From NCBI RefSeq assembly GCF_963678635.1, contig NC_087063.1, positions 78,513,617 through 78,577,616 of the forward strand: a stretch of 64,000 bases of DNA, given 5' to 3'. The DNA comes from Symsagittifera roscoffensis (lineage: Eukaryota > Xenacoelomorpha > Acoela > Convolutidae). The position numbers were made by a program, and so were the translations under genes. Shown piece by piece: positions 23,078 to 33,985 of this stretch. Position 1 is the stretch's first letter. The number at the start of each line of letters is the position of its first letter. Under the pieces are notes generated by a model. It searched no databases, was not told the DNA's origin, and saw only the letters and a program-made list of their open reading frames with translations.

Positions 23078-23413
23078 GACCTTCTTTTTCTTTCAAGTGA
23101 GTGCGGCTAGGTCGTCAACTCAATTTAACAAATCAATCTGAAAAAAAAATCCATTTTTAGACCAATTTGTTTCATTCCTAACCTAAACCCCCCCCATTAT
23201 TGTGTTTAAAACATGATTCTTTCGTAATCTCACTAAAATACTTCAATTTGGAATTTTAAAAGCATGCAGATTCATTTCATATTTTAGCACCGTCAACTCT
23301 CTAGAATTTGATTGTCATGCCAATTGCGTTAAAATCCATTTACCTGCTTCGTGCCCCAGCATACCTAACTTGAGACTCCCTTATACCTAACTTGAGATTC
23401 CCATGTACCCAAC
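23078..23413. other. Spacer between accessory ORF and Pol in element B
   Basis: Contains A-rich and C-rich tracts and no visible ORF. Pol and the accessory reading frame are therefore separated rather than fused. Confidence 0.5.
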
Positions 23414-23425
23414 TCAGGCGATACT
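23363..23425. repeat. 22-bp tandem repeat, about 3 units
   Basis: ACCTAACTTGAGACTCCCTT-type units lie at the very end of the macro-like frame. They resemble the 24-bp unit at 22939 in the core CCAACTTGAG. Confidence 0.6.
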
Positions 23426-23989
23426 CAAGTAGTATTTCTTGTGTAGATGCACCATTATTTCCGTTTCTGCGAAGACCTTATGTAGGATAGCGTACAGTTC
23501 CCTTGGGCTCAACTTGCCCCTGTTCGGGTCATAGACCGGCATCGAGACCTCCATTATTCCTCTTTCGACCATGAATTCTCGCAGCCTTGTTAGTGCCAGT
23601 ATCACGTGCTCGGGGTCTATTGTGTTCCTTTCATTGACCCTCGTTACCAGAAAGCACAAGTACTTCCCCGGAATTTGTGAAACTGATGGGGGAAGCGCAG
23701 CCATTCCTCCCAACCCCGGTCTCTGCCTGAGCAGAAACTCCACGTTCTGATACTCTCTCTTGAAGTTGGCCTTTAGTCTTGATTTGAAGCTCATGTCCAC
23801 CGTTATACAGATCGCGCTGGTCCTGTCTGACAGAATGAAGTCGCTGTCCGTAATCAGGATGTTCTCTGAATATTCATTTGGAATTTCAAATTTTGTTTTG
23901 AAAATCCTCCCTATGGTAGGCTCAGCCTCCTCCTCATCCAGTTCCAGCCCGCTCGTTTCTCTCACTTCTCTGAGTTTCCTTATCATCAA
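23414..23989 (-). pseudogene. Macro-like domain at the Pol C-terminus of element B
   Basis: The 191-residue frame is intact. The second half carries IPGKYLCFLVTRVNER, a helical ALTRLREFMVERGI, MPVYDPNRGKL and a final ILHKVFAETEIMVHL, matching the module in element A almost residue for residue. The first half (about 110 residues; RIFKTKFEIPNEY, ILITDSDFILSD) is missing in element A. An offset frame links it to the acidic integrase tail (24497-24030). Confidence 0.6.
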
Positions 23990-24029
23990 ATTTTCGGTGT
24001 GGGTACCCCCACTCCCTGGACAAAAATAT

Positions 24030-24739
24030 TTATTGACTCCCCGTCGATGACGCTGGATCTAAATTATCTGGGGGTATTTCGAGTGGCCTGTCGGTTGCCG
24101 TCCAACCGAAGAGGGGATCTTTCGTTTTCACGTGTTTTTCTGCCGACATGTCGACTTGCTGGATGCTTTGCTCCTCATCACTCTTACTCTTGACGTCGCT
24201 CATCCACTCTAGTATTCTCAAATTTGTGTTTTCCCTCCTTTCTATCTCGCTCTGTTCCAGATCTGTCTCTTGTTCTGGTGTGGAGTAATCTTCCTGCGGG
24301 AAGTGTTCACTGTCGTTGATGATCTGCCATTCATCGTCGGCTGCCAATTCGCCCACACTCAGTATCTCTTCGCATAATTTATCAGGCAGTATCTTATCAA
24401 TCAAGAAGTCATCTTTGTACCTATTGTACCTCATGCCTGTCCGTTTGCGATTGCCACTCCTGGTGCCGCTGGTATCGGCAAGTCTGGTTCCGTCCACTTC
24501 GGCACCTCGTCCTGCTCCGGATCGTTCCAGTCTTCTTCCACAAAGGATTCCGCCTCTGAGTCCGCTTCTATCTTTTCATTATCGTCCAAACTCAAGTCCT
24601 CGTTGCCATCATTTTTCTCTCTGGTGCCCTTTTCGTTCACCTCGCATGCTGGCTCCACCAATAGGTACTCGAGTCCCTCCATATTCTGCGGTACGCACCA
24701 GTCTTCTGGGGATGGGACATGAGGTTTCAGGTTTGTCAT
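24030..24739 (-). pseudogene. pol: Acidic tail of Pol, element B
   Basis: Frames at 24739-24431 and 24497-24030 are collinear with the acidic tail in element A (EDWCVPQNMEG, LLVEPACEVN, LRILEWM-type motifs). Strongly acidic. Frame changes near 24735 and 24450 break it. Confidence 0.7.
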
Positions 24740-25817
24740 AATTCGCTGCTCGCCCCGTACTCAAGCGGTAGAACCGTCCTTGCTGGTGCACTTCCGTTAT
24801 CATGAACGGTCCTCTCCGTTTCTTAAGTAGTTTCTTTGTCCCTTTGGGAGGTATAACATTCTGGAAGATCCAGACGTATTGGCCCACTGCATATGGTTTC
24901 GCTTGCAGTATTTTCTCATCGTATTTCTTCCGCTGTCTCATTTGTGCTTGCGCTGTGTTCCTCCTGCAGAGCTCATTTAGTTCCTGTTGTCTCTTAACCG
25001 CTTCTTTCACATAAGCTTGAGGCGATGTCTTTTTCCCTTCGTATTCTGGTTAAAAGAATGTTAGAGGCATTGATCTTTCCCTGCCCGTCAACATCATGAA
25101 GGGACTGATTCCTGTTGTTGAGTGTTGCGTACTGTTTTATGCCCCTACCACTTGCGGCAGATATTTGTCCCAGTCTGTCATGTATCTTGAGCAGTATACC
25201 CTTAGCATGTTCACCAACGTTCTATTTTGTCTCTCCACTAACCCGTTGGTCTGGGGATGGTAGGTCGTTGAGTGCGCTTGAGCAATATGTGACCTCTTCA
25301 TCAACTCTTTCGTCAGGTCCCCCACGAAGGCGTTTCCGTTGTCCGACTGAAATGTCATGGGTCAACCATACCGTGATATCCAATGTGTTATCAAGTGGTC
25401 ACACGTCTCCTCTGCCGAGGCTGTCTGACACGGCACCGCTTCTGCCAACTTTGTGAAAAGATCTATTATGACCAGTATCAGGTTATATCCCGACTCTGTC
25501 ATGCAGATCTTTTGATGGTATATCTGCACAACCTCGTTAACTTCCGAGCTTTCAACGGACTTGAGTGGGAACTTCATCTTCCTTGGGTCTTTCACCTGAA
25601 GACATGCCAGGCCTGCATTCACCCATCTCTCGCAAGCTTTCCTTAATCCTGGCCAATCAAACCTATGTAATATTCTTTGTTGCACCTTGTCTATCCCCTG
25701 GTGCCCCATTTGATCATGCGATCTGAATAACACTTCCGTCTGGTACAACTGTGGCAGTATGATGAGGTTATGCTTGTGTAATATCTTCTCCTCGTCTTTT
25801 CTCTTGCATGCTACCAC
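24740..25817 (-). pseudogene. pol: Integrase of element B, inactivated
   Basis: The H2C2 finger (MGHQGIDK, about 25695; CLQVK at about 25590) is followed by the core. The first catalytic Asp is replaced: VQIYHQKIC here against VQIDHQKIC in element A. The second Asp (FQSDNGNAF, about 25340) and the Glu (GLVERQNR, about 25235) remain. The second finger cysteine pair also looks damaged. Stops replace residues at 25359 (TGA), 25136 (TAA) and near 25052 (TAA). The GPF motif (RRGPFMITEVH) lies near 24800. Confidence 0.85.
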
Positions 25818-25832
25818 CCCATCAGCTGTATG

Positions 25833-27441
25833 TTAGCGTAAATCTTTTCTCTCTTTGTAGAACTGGCTCAAGATCTTGTAGCTGTCTTCTTCCAGGTCCC
25901 CCTTCTCTTTGGTCCCCGTCCGGATCCACTTGGAGAGGTTACTTGTCATCTTGTCATTCTTTTGGGCCCGTATTAGGTCTGACAGCCTATATCTTGCCTT
26001 GACGTGTTCTTTTAGTGCCATTATCTGACCATTCATTTCTCTGGGACTGTGGATGCCATCTTTCAGCTTTACGCAAACTATCCTCCTCAAGATCTTTCTG
26101 TCATCTTCTGGCACCAGGTTTGTTCTGACATTTGAGTTGCACGATAGCTCCCTGAACGGTTTCCTCTATACTGTAATTTTCTCAAGTTGTTCACCCCCTC
26201 GCACTTCCTGCTGATCCAAGTTGTACGTTCCTGAGGAGGGATCCGTCTGTAGTTCTCTGTCGCGGTGCCTCGTCTTCTCTTCCGCCAGTATCATGCATAG
26301 ACTACTTTGGTAACCGCTGCTCTTCTCTGAGTCTTCATCCCATTCTTCACTCTCCCCGGACAATTTTTCCTCTTCAGCATCTTCCTCCACTGTTGGCCAC
26401 TCCCCGGACTCTTGACCTAGTCCAAGGTGTTCAGCCTCATCCTTGAATGCCATTTTTTTCCTCCTAGCCAGAGTCCGCTCAAGTATGTCTTCAGGGATTT
26501 TATCAACCAATGACTGCACGATTTCTCTCTCACCAGATTTATTTTCTTTCGTGGAGTCCTCACCACTATCCGCTTCCTTCCTTCTCAGAATCGTCACTTC
26601 TGGTTCCTCTTTGCCCTTCTCTTTGATCAGGGGCTTATCGTCCGCCAGTTTCTCGAGTAATCTCCTCAAGTCTTCTTGTATCACTGCTCTTCCCGTCTCT
26701 ACTTGGTTCAGGTCATAGCCTTTCGCCTTGAGTGTCTCCCTCACAATTTTCGACTTGAGTATTATCTCCGTCGGCATCCCTTGGGTTCTTTTCAAGATTG
26801 TTTTCTCTGGAGGATCCTTTGGTAATTCGGGGTGATCTTCTATCGGTTTGCCTGACTTATCGAGCCATCTCGTGAGTGGAAGACTATCATACGTTTCCTT
26901 ATCCATGAAGGAAAAACCATCTTTGATTTCGGGCCTATCTGCCTCTCTTTGTTTTTGCCTCTCGTAGAACTCCGTTTTCTTACTCAAGCTATCGGCATTT
27001 TGATGTTTGTCTTTTGTCCTATGCTCAATTATCATGTTGTATCCGTCCAGGCGGACTCTCCACCTTCCAATGTAGCTCTGGTCCATTGAGTACGTTTTCA
27101 GCCAGCTGAGTGCCCTGTTGTCGACTCGCAGCTTGAATGGCTCGCTGCCTAGGTATGCTTTTTATTTTTTGACAACGGTAACCACCGCAAACATCTTTGC
27201 TTTTGGCGCCCCGTACTTCATTTCCGTATCACTCAAGACTTTATTCCCGTACGCTATTGGTCTTAAGACTGTCTTCCCGTTCCATTCCTGTTCTTGATGG
27301 AGAATGCCAGAAATTGCGACTACCGACGCATCCGTGTCCAGCACGTACAACACTTTTTCCTTTGGCATCCCTAGCACCGGTGCCTCGCACAACCCTTTCT
27401 TTATTCTCTGGAATGATTCTTCCGCCGCGTTGTTCCACGTG
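25833..27441 (-). pseudogene. pol: RNase H and linker of element B
   Basis: RNase H starts about 27441 with the aPVLGMP and DTDASVVAIS motifs, has a TAA at about 27161, and continues from 27160 with VDNRALSWL and SLSKK. An acidic linker of about 300 residues follows (26900-26166), then a Lys/Arg-rich piece (26114-25833) leading to the zinc finger. The matching region in element A has the LSGES repeats; here there are only scattered SGES motifs. Confidence 0.8.
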
Positions 27442-27477
27442 AACTTCTTACTTTTGTGCCTCGGTCAGTTGTTGCAT

Positions 27478-28300
27478 CGGTCATAATTTGTCCGCGTAGC
27501 CCTTGATGAACTCCCTGTAATAATTCGCAAAAACCAGGAAGCTCATCAATTGATGTTCCGTCTTTGGCGATTTCCAAGTCAAAACCGCTTCTACTGCATC
27601 TGGGTCTGGTCTGATGCCATACCTGTCCACCATCCTTCCCAAGTATTTGATCGAGTCCTTGAGTATCTCACACTTTGACGATTTGCACTTTAGTCCTGAC
27701 CTCTTCATGCATGCAAACACCTCGTCTAGTCGCTCGATGTGATCCTCCAGTGTAGGCGTCGCAACTACCACGTCATCCACGTAGCACATTACCAGGTTGC
27801 CGTATTTCTTTGTCACACCTATCAATGCGTGTGCCATCAACCGTTGTAATGTAGCCGTGGCATTGCAAATACCAAACGAAATCCGTTTCCATTGAAACAG
27901 CCCCAGCCCGCAGGCGAACCCCGTTTTGTCCCTGTCCTGCTTCCTCAGTGTGACCTGCCAGAAAGCCGATCCTAAATCAAGAGTCGTTAAGAATTTTGCA
28001 TCACCTAACTTCGAGAGGCTCTCATCACATCTAGGTATGGGATAGGCATCCTTCACCGTGGTGGAGTTCAGATACCGAAAGTCACAACAAAACCTCAAGT
28101 GGTTGCCTTTCTTTTTGGCCATCACTACTCCACACGCTCACGGTGATCATATCATACTCTAGTAAGGTCTCTATTTCTTTTCTACATGCATCCGAGTTGT
28201 GCGGGGTCATGCGCCTCGCCCCCTCCCTGTGCGCTACCGCAGACTCCTCAAGCTCTATTTCAAATTCAACGAAGTTACAACGTCCAATGTCTGCCTTATG
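27478..28300 (-). pseudogene. pol: Reverse transcriptase of element B
   Basis: The frame 28125-27481 carries the RT blocks in order: LRFCCDFRYLN, LTTLDLGSAFWQV (first catalytic Asp), FGICNATATLQR (usual form APATFQR) and CYVDDVVVATP (YVDD catalytic pair), then the thumb motif YLGRMVDRYGI. A frame change near 28110 separates it from the RT N-terminal part inside the upstream frame. A TGA near 27478 separates it from RNase H. Confidence 0.9.
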
Positions 28301-29962
28301 TTTCGAAAAAACATCCTCCTTTCGCTCCAGTACATCCTTGATGGCTTCAAAGTGTTCGTCCGTTATCTTGCCCCTTAGATGCTCTATCTCCGGTAGAACC
28401 CGTTTATCCCTCTGCATTTCATCTAGTGTTGGTCTTTCCGGAAAATTCGAACAGCTTGAAAGTCCATCGTCTGTCTCTGACTTAAGTGATTTTACAAGAC
28501 CTGATGAACCTTTTATTTTCTTCAATCGTCTAAAGATACAAATTTTGTCCCTATGATTGGGACAATCAATAACTTCATACTGTTTTGAATTTTCAGTCAT
28601 TTCATATCGAGTTTTCACGGGTAACGCACATCCGAGCTTACTTCCCCTTTGTATCATAATGGGTATATCAAGAGTATTCAATAAGACACTGACGCAGAAG
28701 CCGCTCTTGGTTATCGAGAAGGATCTTCCTAAAACAGCAGCACTTTGAGTGTTTGGATTTGGGACTATGCATACTTGCTTGTTATCACTTAGTTCATTAT
28801 GGTTTTTCATTCGCAAGCTTACAATTTCCGCTTCGTTTGCTTTCAGCCTCACCCTCCTACTCAAGAATACCGTTGCTTTATTTTCATTCGCCATTTTTAA
28901 ATTTACCGGTTTAAATGCGTGCCTCCTATCCGGGTTCCGTATCCTGAACATAGCTTTGTTTAAATCAATCGCTACGTCGAAGTTCCTGATGAAGTCTCTG
29001 CCTAAAATGAATTGGTCAGACTCATCTAGGTTTTTTACCACGAGAAAGCTCATCCACAGGTTGCGTTCCTCCAGGTTTAGGGCTATTATTGGTGTTCTGC
29101 CCAGCACCCGCAGCGCCCTTTTGTTTGCAGCTGACAGCCGTATTCTCGAGTCTATCAAATCATCCTCGTTGAAACCCATTCACTCCCAAGTTTCAATTGG
29201 TATAACACTCAAGACTGCTCCCGTATCAAGTAACCCGCGTAACTGAGTCTTCTTGCCACTTATATCAAGCACGTGTGCTAATACATCTGCCTCCATCCCG
29301 ATGTGCATTGCATCCTCTTCCGACATGGCGCAGTGTCCAATCGATCTCACTTTCAGTTCTTCTTTGCCCACGTAGATCTCTCCGGCTAGGTCTTCGTCGC
29401 ATGTTATCATGGTTTTCGTGTAGATGTTTATCCCGTCTATGTTTAACATCACCTCATGCGGACCATAAGTCTCCGTATATCTTATCTCGACGCGGACTGA
29501 CTTGCTGCCACCTCTTGTTAGTAGTGCCCTCAGGTCTCTAGAAGTTGTCTGCGGACTTATTGCACTTAAGCAGTCTGCGGACACATCAATGTTTATTATT
29601 GTCTGATCGCTGGGTTCGCTTAGATTCCTCGTCACTTCGTGACCGCCCACTGTGATTTTTGACATTATCCTGGGTCCAATCTTTGTTATGCCGAAAGGCT
29701 TTCCCGTCACCATTCTCAGAGTGTTGCAATTTCCACTCTTTGTCGATCCCACTTCGGCTTCTGGCTTTGGCACTAACCCACTTAACGTCTCGTTCATTTT
29801 CTGCCTTTCGATCTCCTGTTTCAATCGTTGCTCGATTTTCTTCGTGGCTAGGTCTTGTTTCACTTTGTTGGTGGCCTCTGCAGCTGCTTTCTCATAATTT
29901 TTCTCCAGAGAATTCATGGCCTTGGCCTCTATGTCACTGCTGACTTGCGTTACAATCTTCAC
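28110..29962 (-). pseudogene. pol: Protease and RT N-terminal region
   Basis: The first frame (29962-29180) starts with a helical Lys/Glu-rich stretch and ends in LLDTGAVLSVIP, the active-site motif of a retropepsin-type aspartic protease. The second frame (29179-28082) has ILGRDFIRNFDVAID, the C-terminal flap/ILG motif of the same protease. It continues into a region with the RT N-terminal pattern (IELEESAVAHREGARRM). An in-frame TGA at the boundary, next to MGF, separates the two. Confidence 0.8.
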
Positions 29963-30712
29963 CGTCTTGGTCGGTATTTCCGCACTCGGTGCCTCCGAAT
30001 TTTTTTTTCAAACTCAGTTTGTCTGTTTCTCTGATTCTGCACCGCCGCTAACGCCAACTTGTGCTTGGGGTGACTCTGGTTCTTGACTGCTTCCCAAAAC
30101 AATGGACAGTCCATCCTGAAGTGCCCCCTCTTGATTGCAGAAGAGGCATCTCGCACCTTTTTTGATGATCAAGCCACTATAGAACACTTGTTCTTCCATC
30201 TGGCTCATATCTTCCTCATCTGGTGCATATCCTAGACTCTTCATGCCCTACTTGTACGTCGTGCAATCCGCGACGTGAGGATCCGCTGACCCGCAAATTG
30301 CACATGATCTACGTTTGTCCATGTCATCTCTAGGCTTGTACCATGACGACCTTTGTGGTTGACTCCCTCCTTGCATATTCCTGTTCTCTGAGTACGAGTA
30401 GTTCTTCGGCTTCATCAGCATGTACTCCCCTAATTTTTGTCTCATCTCTTCTGGAGTCGGTGCATTATATTTCGACAGTGTATAGTACGTTGCCAACATT
30501 GTTCTCAAGTCGTCACTTTTTACTCCATCGATGAACTTCGAGGCGATGCTAAAGTTCTTTCTGTTTGTTGACTCTGCAGGATCACTCCTTCGTCTCAAGC
30601 TCTCGAGATCATCCAGGAACCGATCAATTGATTCATCGTCCCTTTGCCTTCTCTTTTCAAATCTCATCATCGCTTGGTGACCCTTCATGCCTGACTCGAA
30701 TCGATTCAACTA
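29963..30712 (-). pseudogene. gag: Gag C-terminal region with two zinc knuckles
   Basis: The piece 30709-30248 ends in CAICGSADPHVADC (a C-x2-C-x5-H-x3-C variant knuckle). A second, canonical C-x2-C-x4-H-x4-C knuckle (CLFCNQEG then HFRMDC) is split across two frames at about 30120, so a one-base indel breaks it. Before the knuckles is a typical Ty3-type Gag helical region (YTLSKYNAPTPEEMRQKL). Stops lie at about 30713 and 30245. Confidence 0.8.
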
Positions 30713-30745
30713 TATCTCGAAGATCTTGTCCGCAGTGTCGCGTTC

Positions 30746-32200
30746 CTACTCCTTCTTCGCAACTACACATTTTAACGCTGTGCCTTCTAGGTTGCTCAAT
30801 ATCGCCGTGCAGGCCTGTCTCTCGTCATTCAAGTTGTCTTGTTCCAGGTGTAGTCTCATGACTTCTACCCATGTGTCGATGCACCCATCTGAGTCATCTT
30901 TAAATTCTTTCGGCTTCTTGAAGGTTTTCCTGAATTTGACACCTCCTCTTTCACTCGAGTCGGTGTTCCTCGTGGCGAAGGCCTCCGGTATCCTGTTCAT
31001 CATTTCCCAAGTGCTCGCCCACGTCATGGCATCCGGTCCCACGTTATTGTTCGTCGTGGAATCCCCTGGACCACTCGTCGTATTTGCTGTTCCACTTTTC
31101 ATAATAGTCTTCGCCCCCCCCCCCGGTGCTGTACTTGCTGCATCCCGAGTTAACGGTAACGGCGTTGACTCCCGTTTGTTCCGTTGTGGTTCCACGAAAT
31201 GGACTCTGTTACCTTGTGTTCGATTTGTTAACAGATTGTCTTGTGTTATAGAGTTTTTCAAGATGGCATCCAGTTTGGACTGTATGGCACACGAACTCGC
31301 CACCTGGTCTCTGCTCATAGTGTCCATCCTCGTCTCCAGATTCCCTAGCTTACTGTTCACGGTGTCATACCGTTGCTTCATTTCTTGCATGTCTTTTTTG
31401 ATGTTATTCTCTCGATCTTTGTCAGTGGCCTCTACCTTGTCTGACATCTGCTGAAGCTTTTCCTCCGTCGCCCTTGCCAGGTTAAAATAGTTGTCCAGGT
31501 ACTCGTTTTTGTTGTATCTTATTTCCTTCTTTATCACTTCTCGATCCTCCTCGCTGCACTTTAGTTTTTTGTCGATCTGATCTAACTTCGCCATTAAATC
31601 GCCCAGCTCTAGAGGAGTTGTTGTTTCATGGCCAGCTGTTGCCCCATGACTAGCTGTTGCCCCATGATTGACCTGATCATCGTCTTGGTTGGCCTCTGTT
31701 GTTATCGTGGAAACTGTTCCAAACGTTTTGCCTTTCTCGGCCTTCGGTTCTTCCTCCACTATATCTCTTGATTTCATTCCGACCACAATTGCGAACCTCT
31801 CTGTGATTGTCGTTCTTTTCGTTTGAGACTCGTCCTTTATGGTTTGTGGCGTGTTGCCCGTCGTGTCCTCCACAGTGTCTATCGGCGAGAATTCCATCGT
31901 CTTTTGCTTTGGTTCTTCTGCATTTGGCATCGGTGTCGACTTCGTTGTCTTCTTCTCCAGCTCATCAACACTCTGATCTGGTGTCTCAAGATCAATTTCT
32001 ATAGCAGGCTCCGTTCGTCGCTCCTCAGCGCTCTCTTTCGTCTTGTTCTCTTTTGCGCTTCGTGTGTTGACCATGCTCACAGAAAAGTTCTCTCCTGTTA
32101 TTCTTGGGTCAAACGGTGTAACCTTTCGTCTCGACGAGTTATAATTTGTCTTTGACTCTATAACTCTTCTTTCTGCTATCGGTACTCTACTCCGCCTCAT
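30746..32200 (-). pseudogene. gag: Gag N-terminal and capsid-like region
   Basis: It starts at an ATG at 32200 and is open for 484 codons. A low-complexity charged N-terminal third (Glu/Lys/Thr-rich) leads to a predicted coiled coil (about residues 205-320) and then to the start of the Gag capsid domain (FKKPKEFKDDSDGCIDTW, ACTAILSNLEGTAL). It ends at TAG where element sequence continues (ERDTADKIFE), so the stop is premature. No membrane segment. Confidence 0.75.
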
Positions 32201-32390
32201 GATTTTTATTTACAATTGCCTCTATTTTTAATATTCTTATTTACAAAATTCTATTATAAGGATAAAAATTCAAAAATATATTACTAATTCCCTTAAGTAA
32301 AATAAATTTTCAATTCGTGATCTTATTAGAGTAGATTTTTCTTGATTTTACTCGTTCTGACGGGTCCCTTTGCTTTTAATTGAGCGGTGA
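32201..32390 (-). other. Leader between minisatellite and gag
   Basis: AT-rich, no ORF. No primer-binding site recognised. Confidence 0.4.
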
Positions 32391-33985
32391 GCTATTTCGC
32401 ACTGTCCCAAGACCTTTTAGTACCGTCACACAACTTTCTTGTACTGTCCCAAGACTTCTATGTACTGTCCCAAGACTCTCTCGCTATGTCCCAAGACTTC
32501 TCTGAACTGTCCCAAGACTTTCTCGTGCTGTCCCAAGACTCTTAGGTACTGTCCCAAGACTTCTCTTAACAGTCCCAAGACTACTGTCCCCAGACTACAC
32601 TGTCCCAAGACTCTCCGGTACTGTCCCAGGCTTCTATGTACTGTCCCAAGGCTCTCTCGTGCTGTCCGAAGACTTCTCTGAACTGTCCCAAGACTTTCTC
32701 GTGCTGTCCCAAGACTTCTCTTAACTGTCCCAAGACTACTGTCCCCAGACTACACTGTCCCAAGACTCTCCGGTACTGTCCCAGGACTTCTTGGTACTGT
32801 CCCAAAGCTACTCGGTACTGTCCCAGGACTTCTTGGTACAGTCCCAAGACTACTGTCCCAAGACTGTACTGTCCCAAGACTACTGTCCCAAGACTGCACC
32901 GTCCCAAGACCACCGTCCCAAGACTGCACTGTCCCAAGACTACTGTCCCAAGACTGTACTGTCCCAAGACTGCACTGTCCGAAGACTGCACTGTCCCAAG
33001 ACTACTGTCCCAAGACTGTACCGTCCCAAGACTGCACTGTCCCAAGACCACCGTCCCTAGACTGCACTGTCCCAAGACTACTGTCCCAAGACTGTACCGC
33101 CCCAAAAACACCGTCCCAAGACTAGACTGCACTGTCCCAAGAGCTATTTCGCACTGTCCCAAGACCTTTTAGTACCGTCACACAACTTTCTTGTACTGTC
33201 CCAAGACTTCTATGTACTGTCCCAAGACTCTCTCGCTATGTCCCAAGACTTCTCTGAACTGTCCCAAGACTTTCTCGTGCCGTCCCAAGACTCTTAGGTA
33301 CTGTCCCAAGACTTCTCTTAACAGTCCCAAGACTACTGTCCCCAGACTACACTGTCCCAAGACTCTCCGGTACTGTCCCAGGCTTCTATGTACTGTCCCA
33401 AGACTCTCTCGTGCTGTCCCAAGACTTCTCTGAACTGTCCGAACACTTTCTCGTGCTGTCCCAAGACTTCTCTTAACTGTCCCAAGACTACTGTCCCCAG
33501 ACTACACTGTCCCAAGACTCTCCGGTACTGTCCCAGGACTTCTTGGTACTGTCCCAAAGCTACTCGGTACTGTCCCAGGACTTCTTGGTACAGTCCCAAG
33601 ACTACTGTCCCAAGACTGTACTGTCCCAAGACTACTGTCCCAAGACTGCACCGTCCCAAGACCACCGTCCCAAGACTGCACTGTCCCAAGACTGTACTGT
33701 CCCAAGACTGTACTGTCCCAAGACTGCACTGTCCCAAGACTGCACTGTCCGAAGACTGCACTGTCCCAAGACTACTGTCCCAAGACTACTGTCCCAAGAC
33801 TGTGCCGTCCCAAGACTGCACTGTCCCAAGACCACCGTCCCAAGACTGCACTGTCCCAATACTACTTTCCCAAGACTGTACCGCCCCAAGAACACCGTCC
33901 CAAGACTAGACTGCACTGTCCCAAGACTATCGTCCCAAGACTGTACCGTCCCGAGACTGCACTGTCTCAAGACTTCTCTACCAAG
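32391..33985. repeat. CTGTCCCAAGAC minisatellite with 752-bp higher-order repeat
   Basis: The basic unit is a roughly 13-26-bp variant of (T/C)ACTGTCCCAAGACT, repeated over 1.6 kb with point changes (GTCCCCAGAC, GTCCGAAGAC, CCGTCCCAAGAC). Two large copies start with GCTATTTCGCACTGTCCC at 32391 and 33143, an offset of 752 bp, and match closely, with a few local additions in the second. The many ORFs read from it in both strands are low-complexity by-products. Confidence 0.92.

Larger units (their letters stand above)
12113..32400 (-). mobile_element. Very large Ty3/Gypsy-like retrotransposon B with accessory genes
   Basis: Read on the minus strand: gag (32200), zinc knuckles, protease, RT, RNase H, integrase, macro-like domain, coiled-coil protein, two SGNH-like domains, unrecognised coding sequence, ORF3, small ORF, 3' UTR and LTR (12113). 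Domain order and motifs are Ty3/Gypsy. It is about 20 kb long, against roughly 5-10 kb for ordinary members. It carries many stops and frameshifts and is not functional. I could not find a matching 5' LTR between 32.4 and 36.6 kb, so the 5' end is unresolved. Confidence 0.8.

Noticed and set aside
25052-27161. Alternative genetic code with TAA as Tyr
   Set aside because: Several stops in element B fall at Tyr positions, but GCN1 and the CRAL-TRIO gene end normally at TAA, and frameshifts occur in the same element; decay explains it.
32436-33970. Many ORFs with Gly-Gln-Leu-Gly or Cys-Pro-Lys repeats on both strands
   Set aside because: They are by-products of the CTGTCCCAAGAC minisatellite, open in several frames because of the unit length.
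32391-33985. CRISPR-like array
   Set aside because: No constant repeat with unique spacers; the units are adjacent variants of one short motif in animal DNA.
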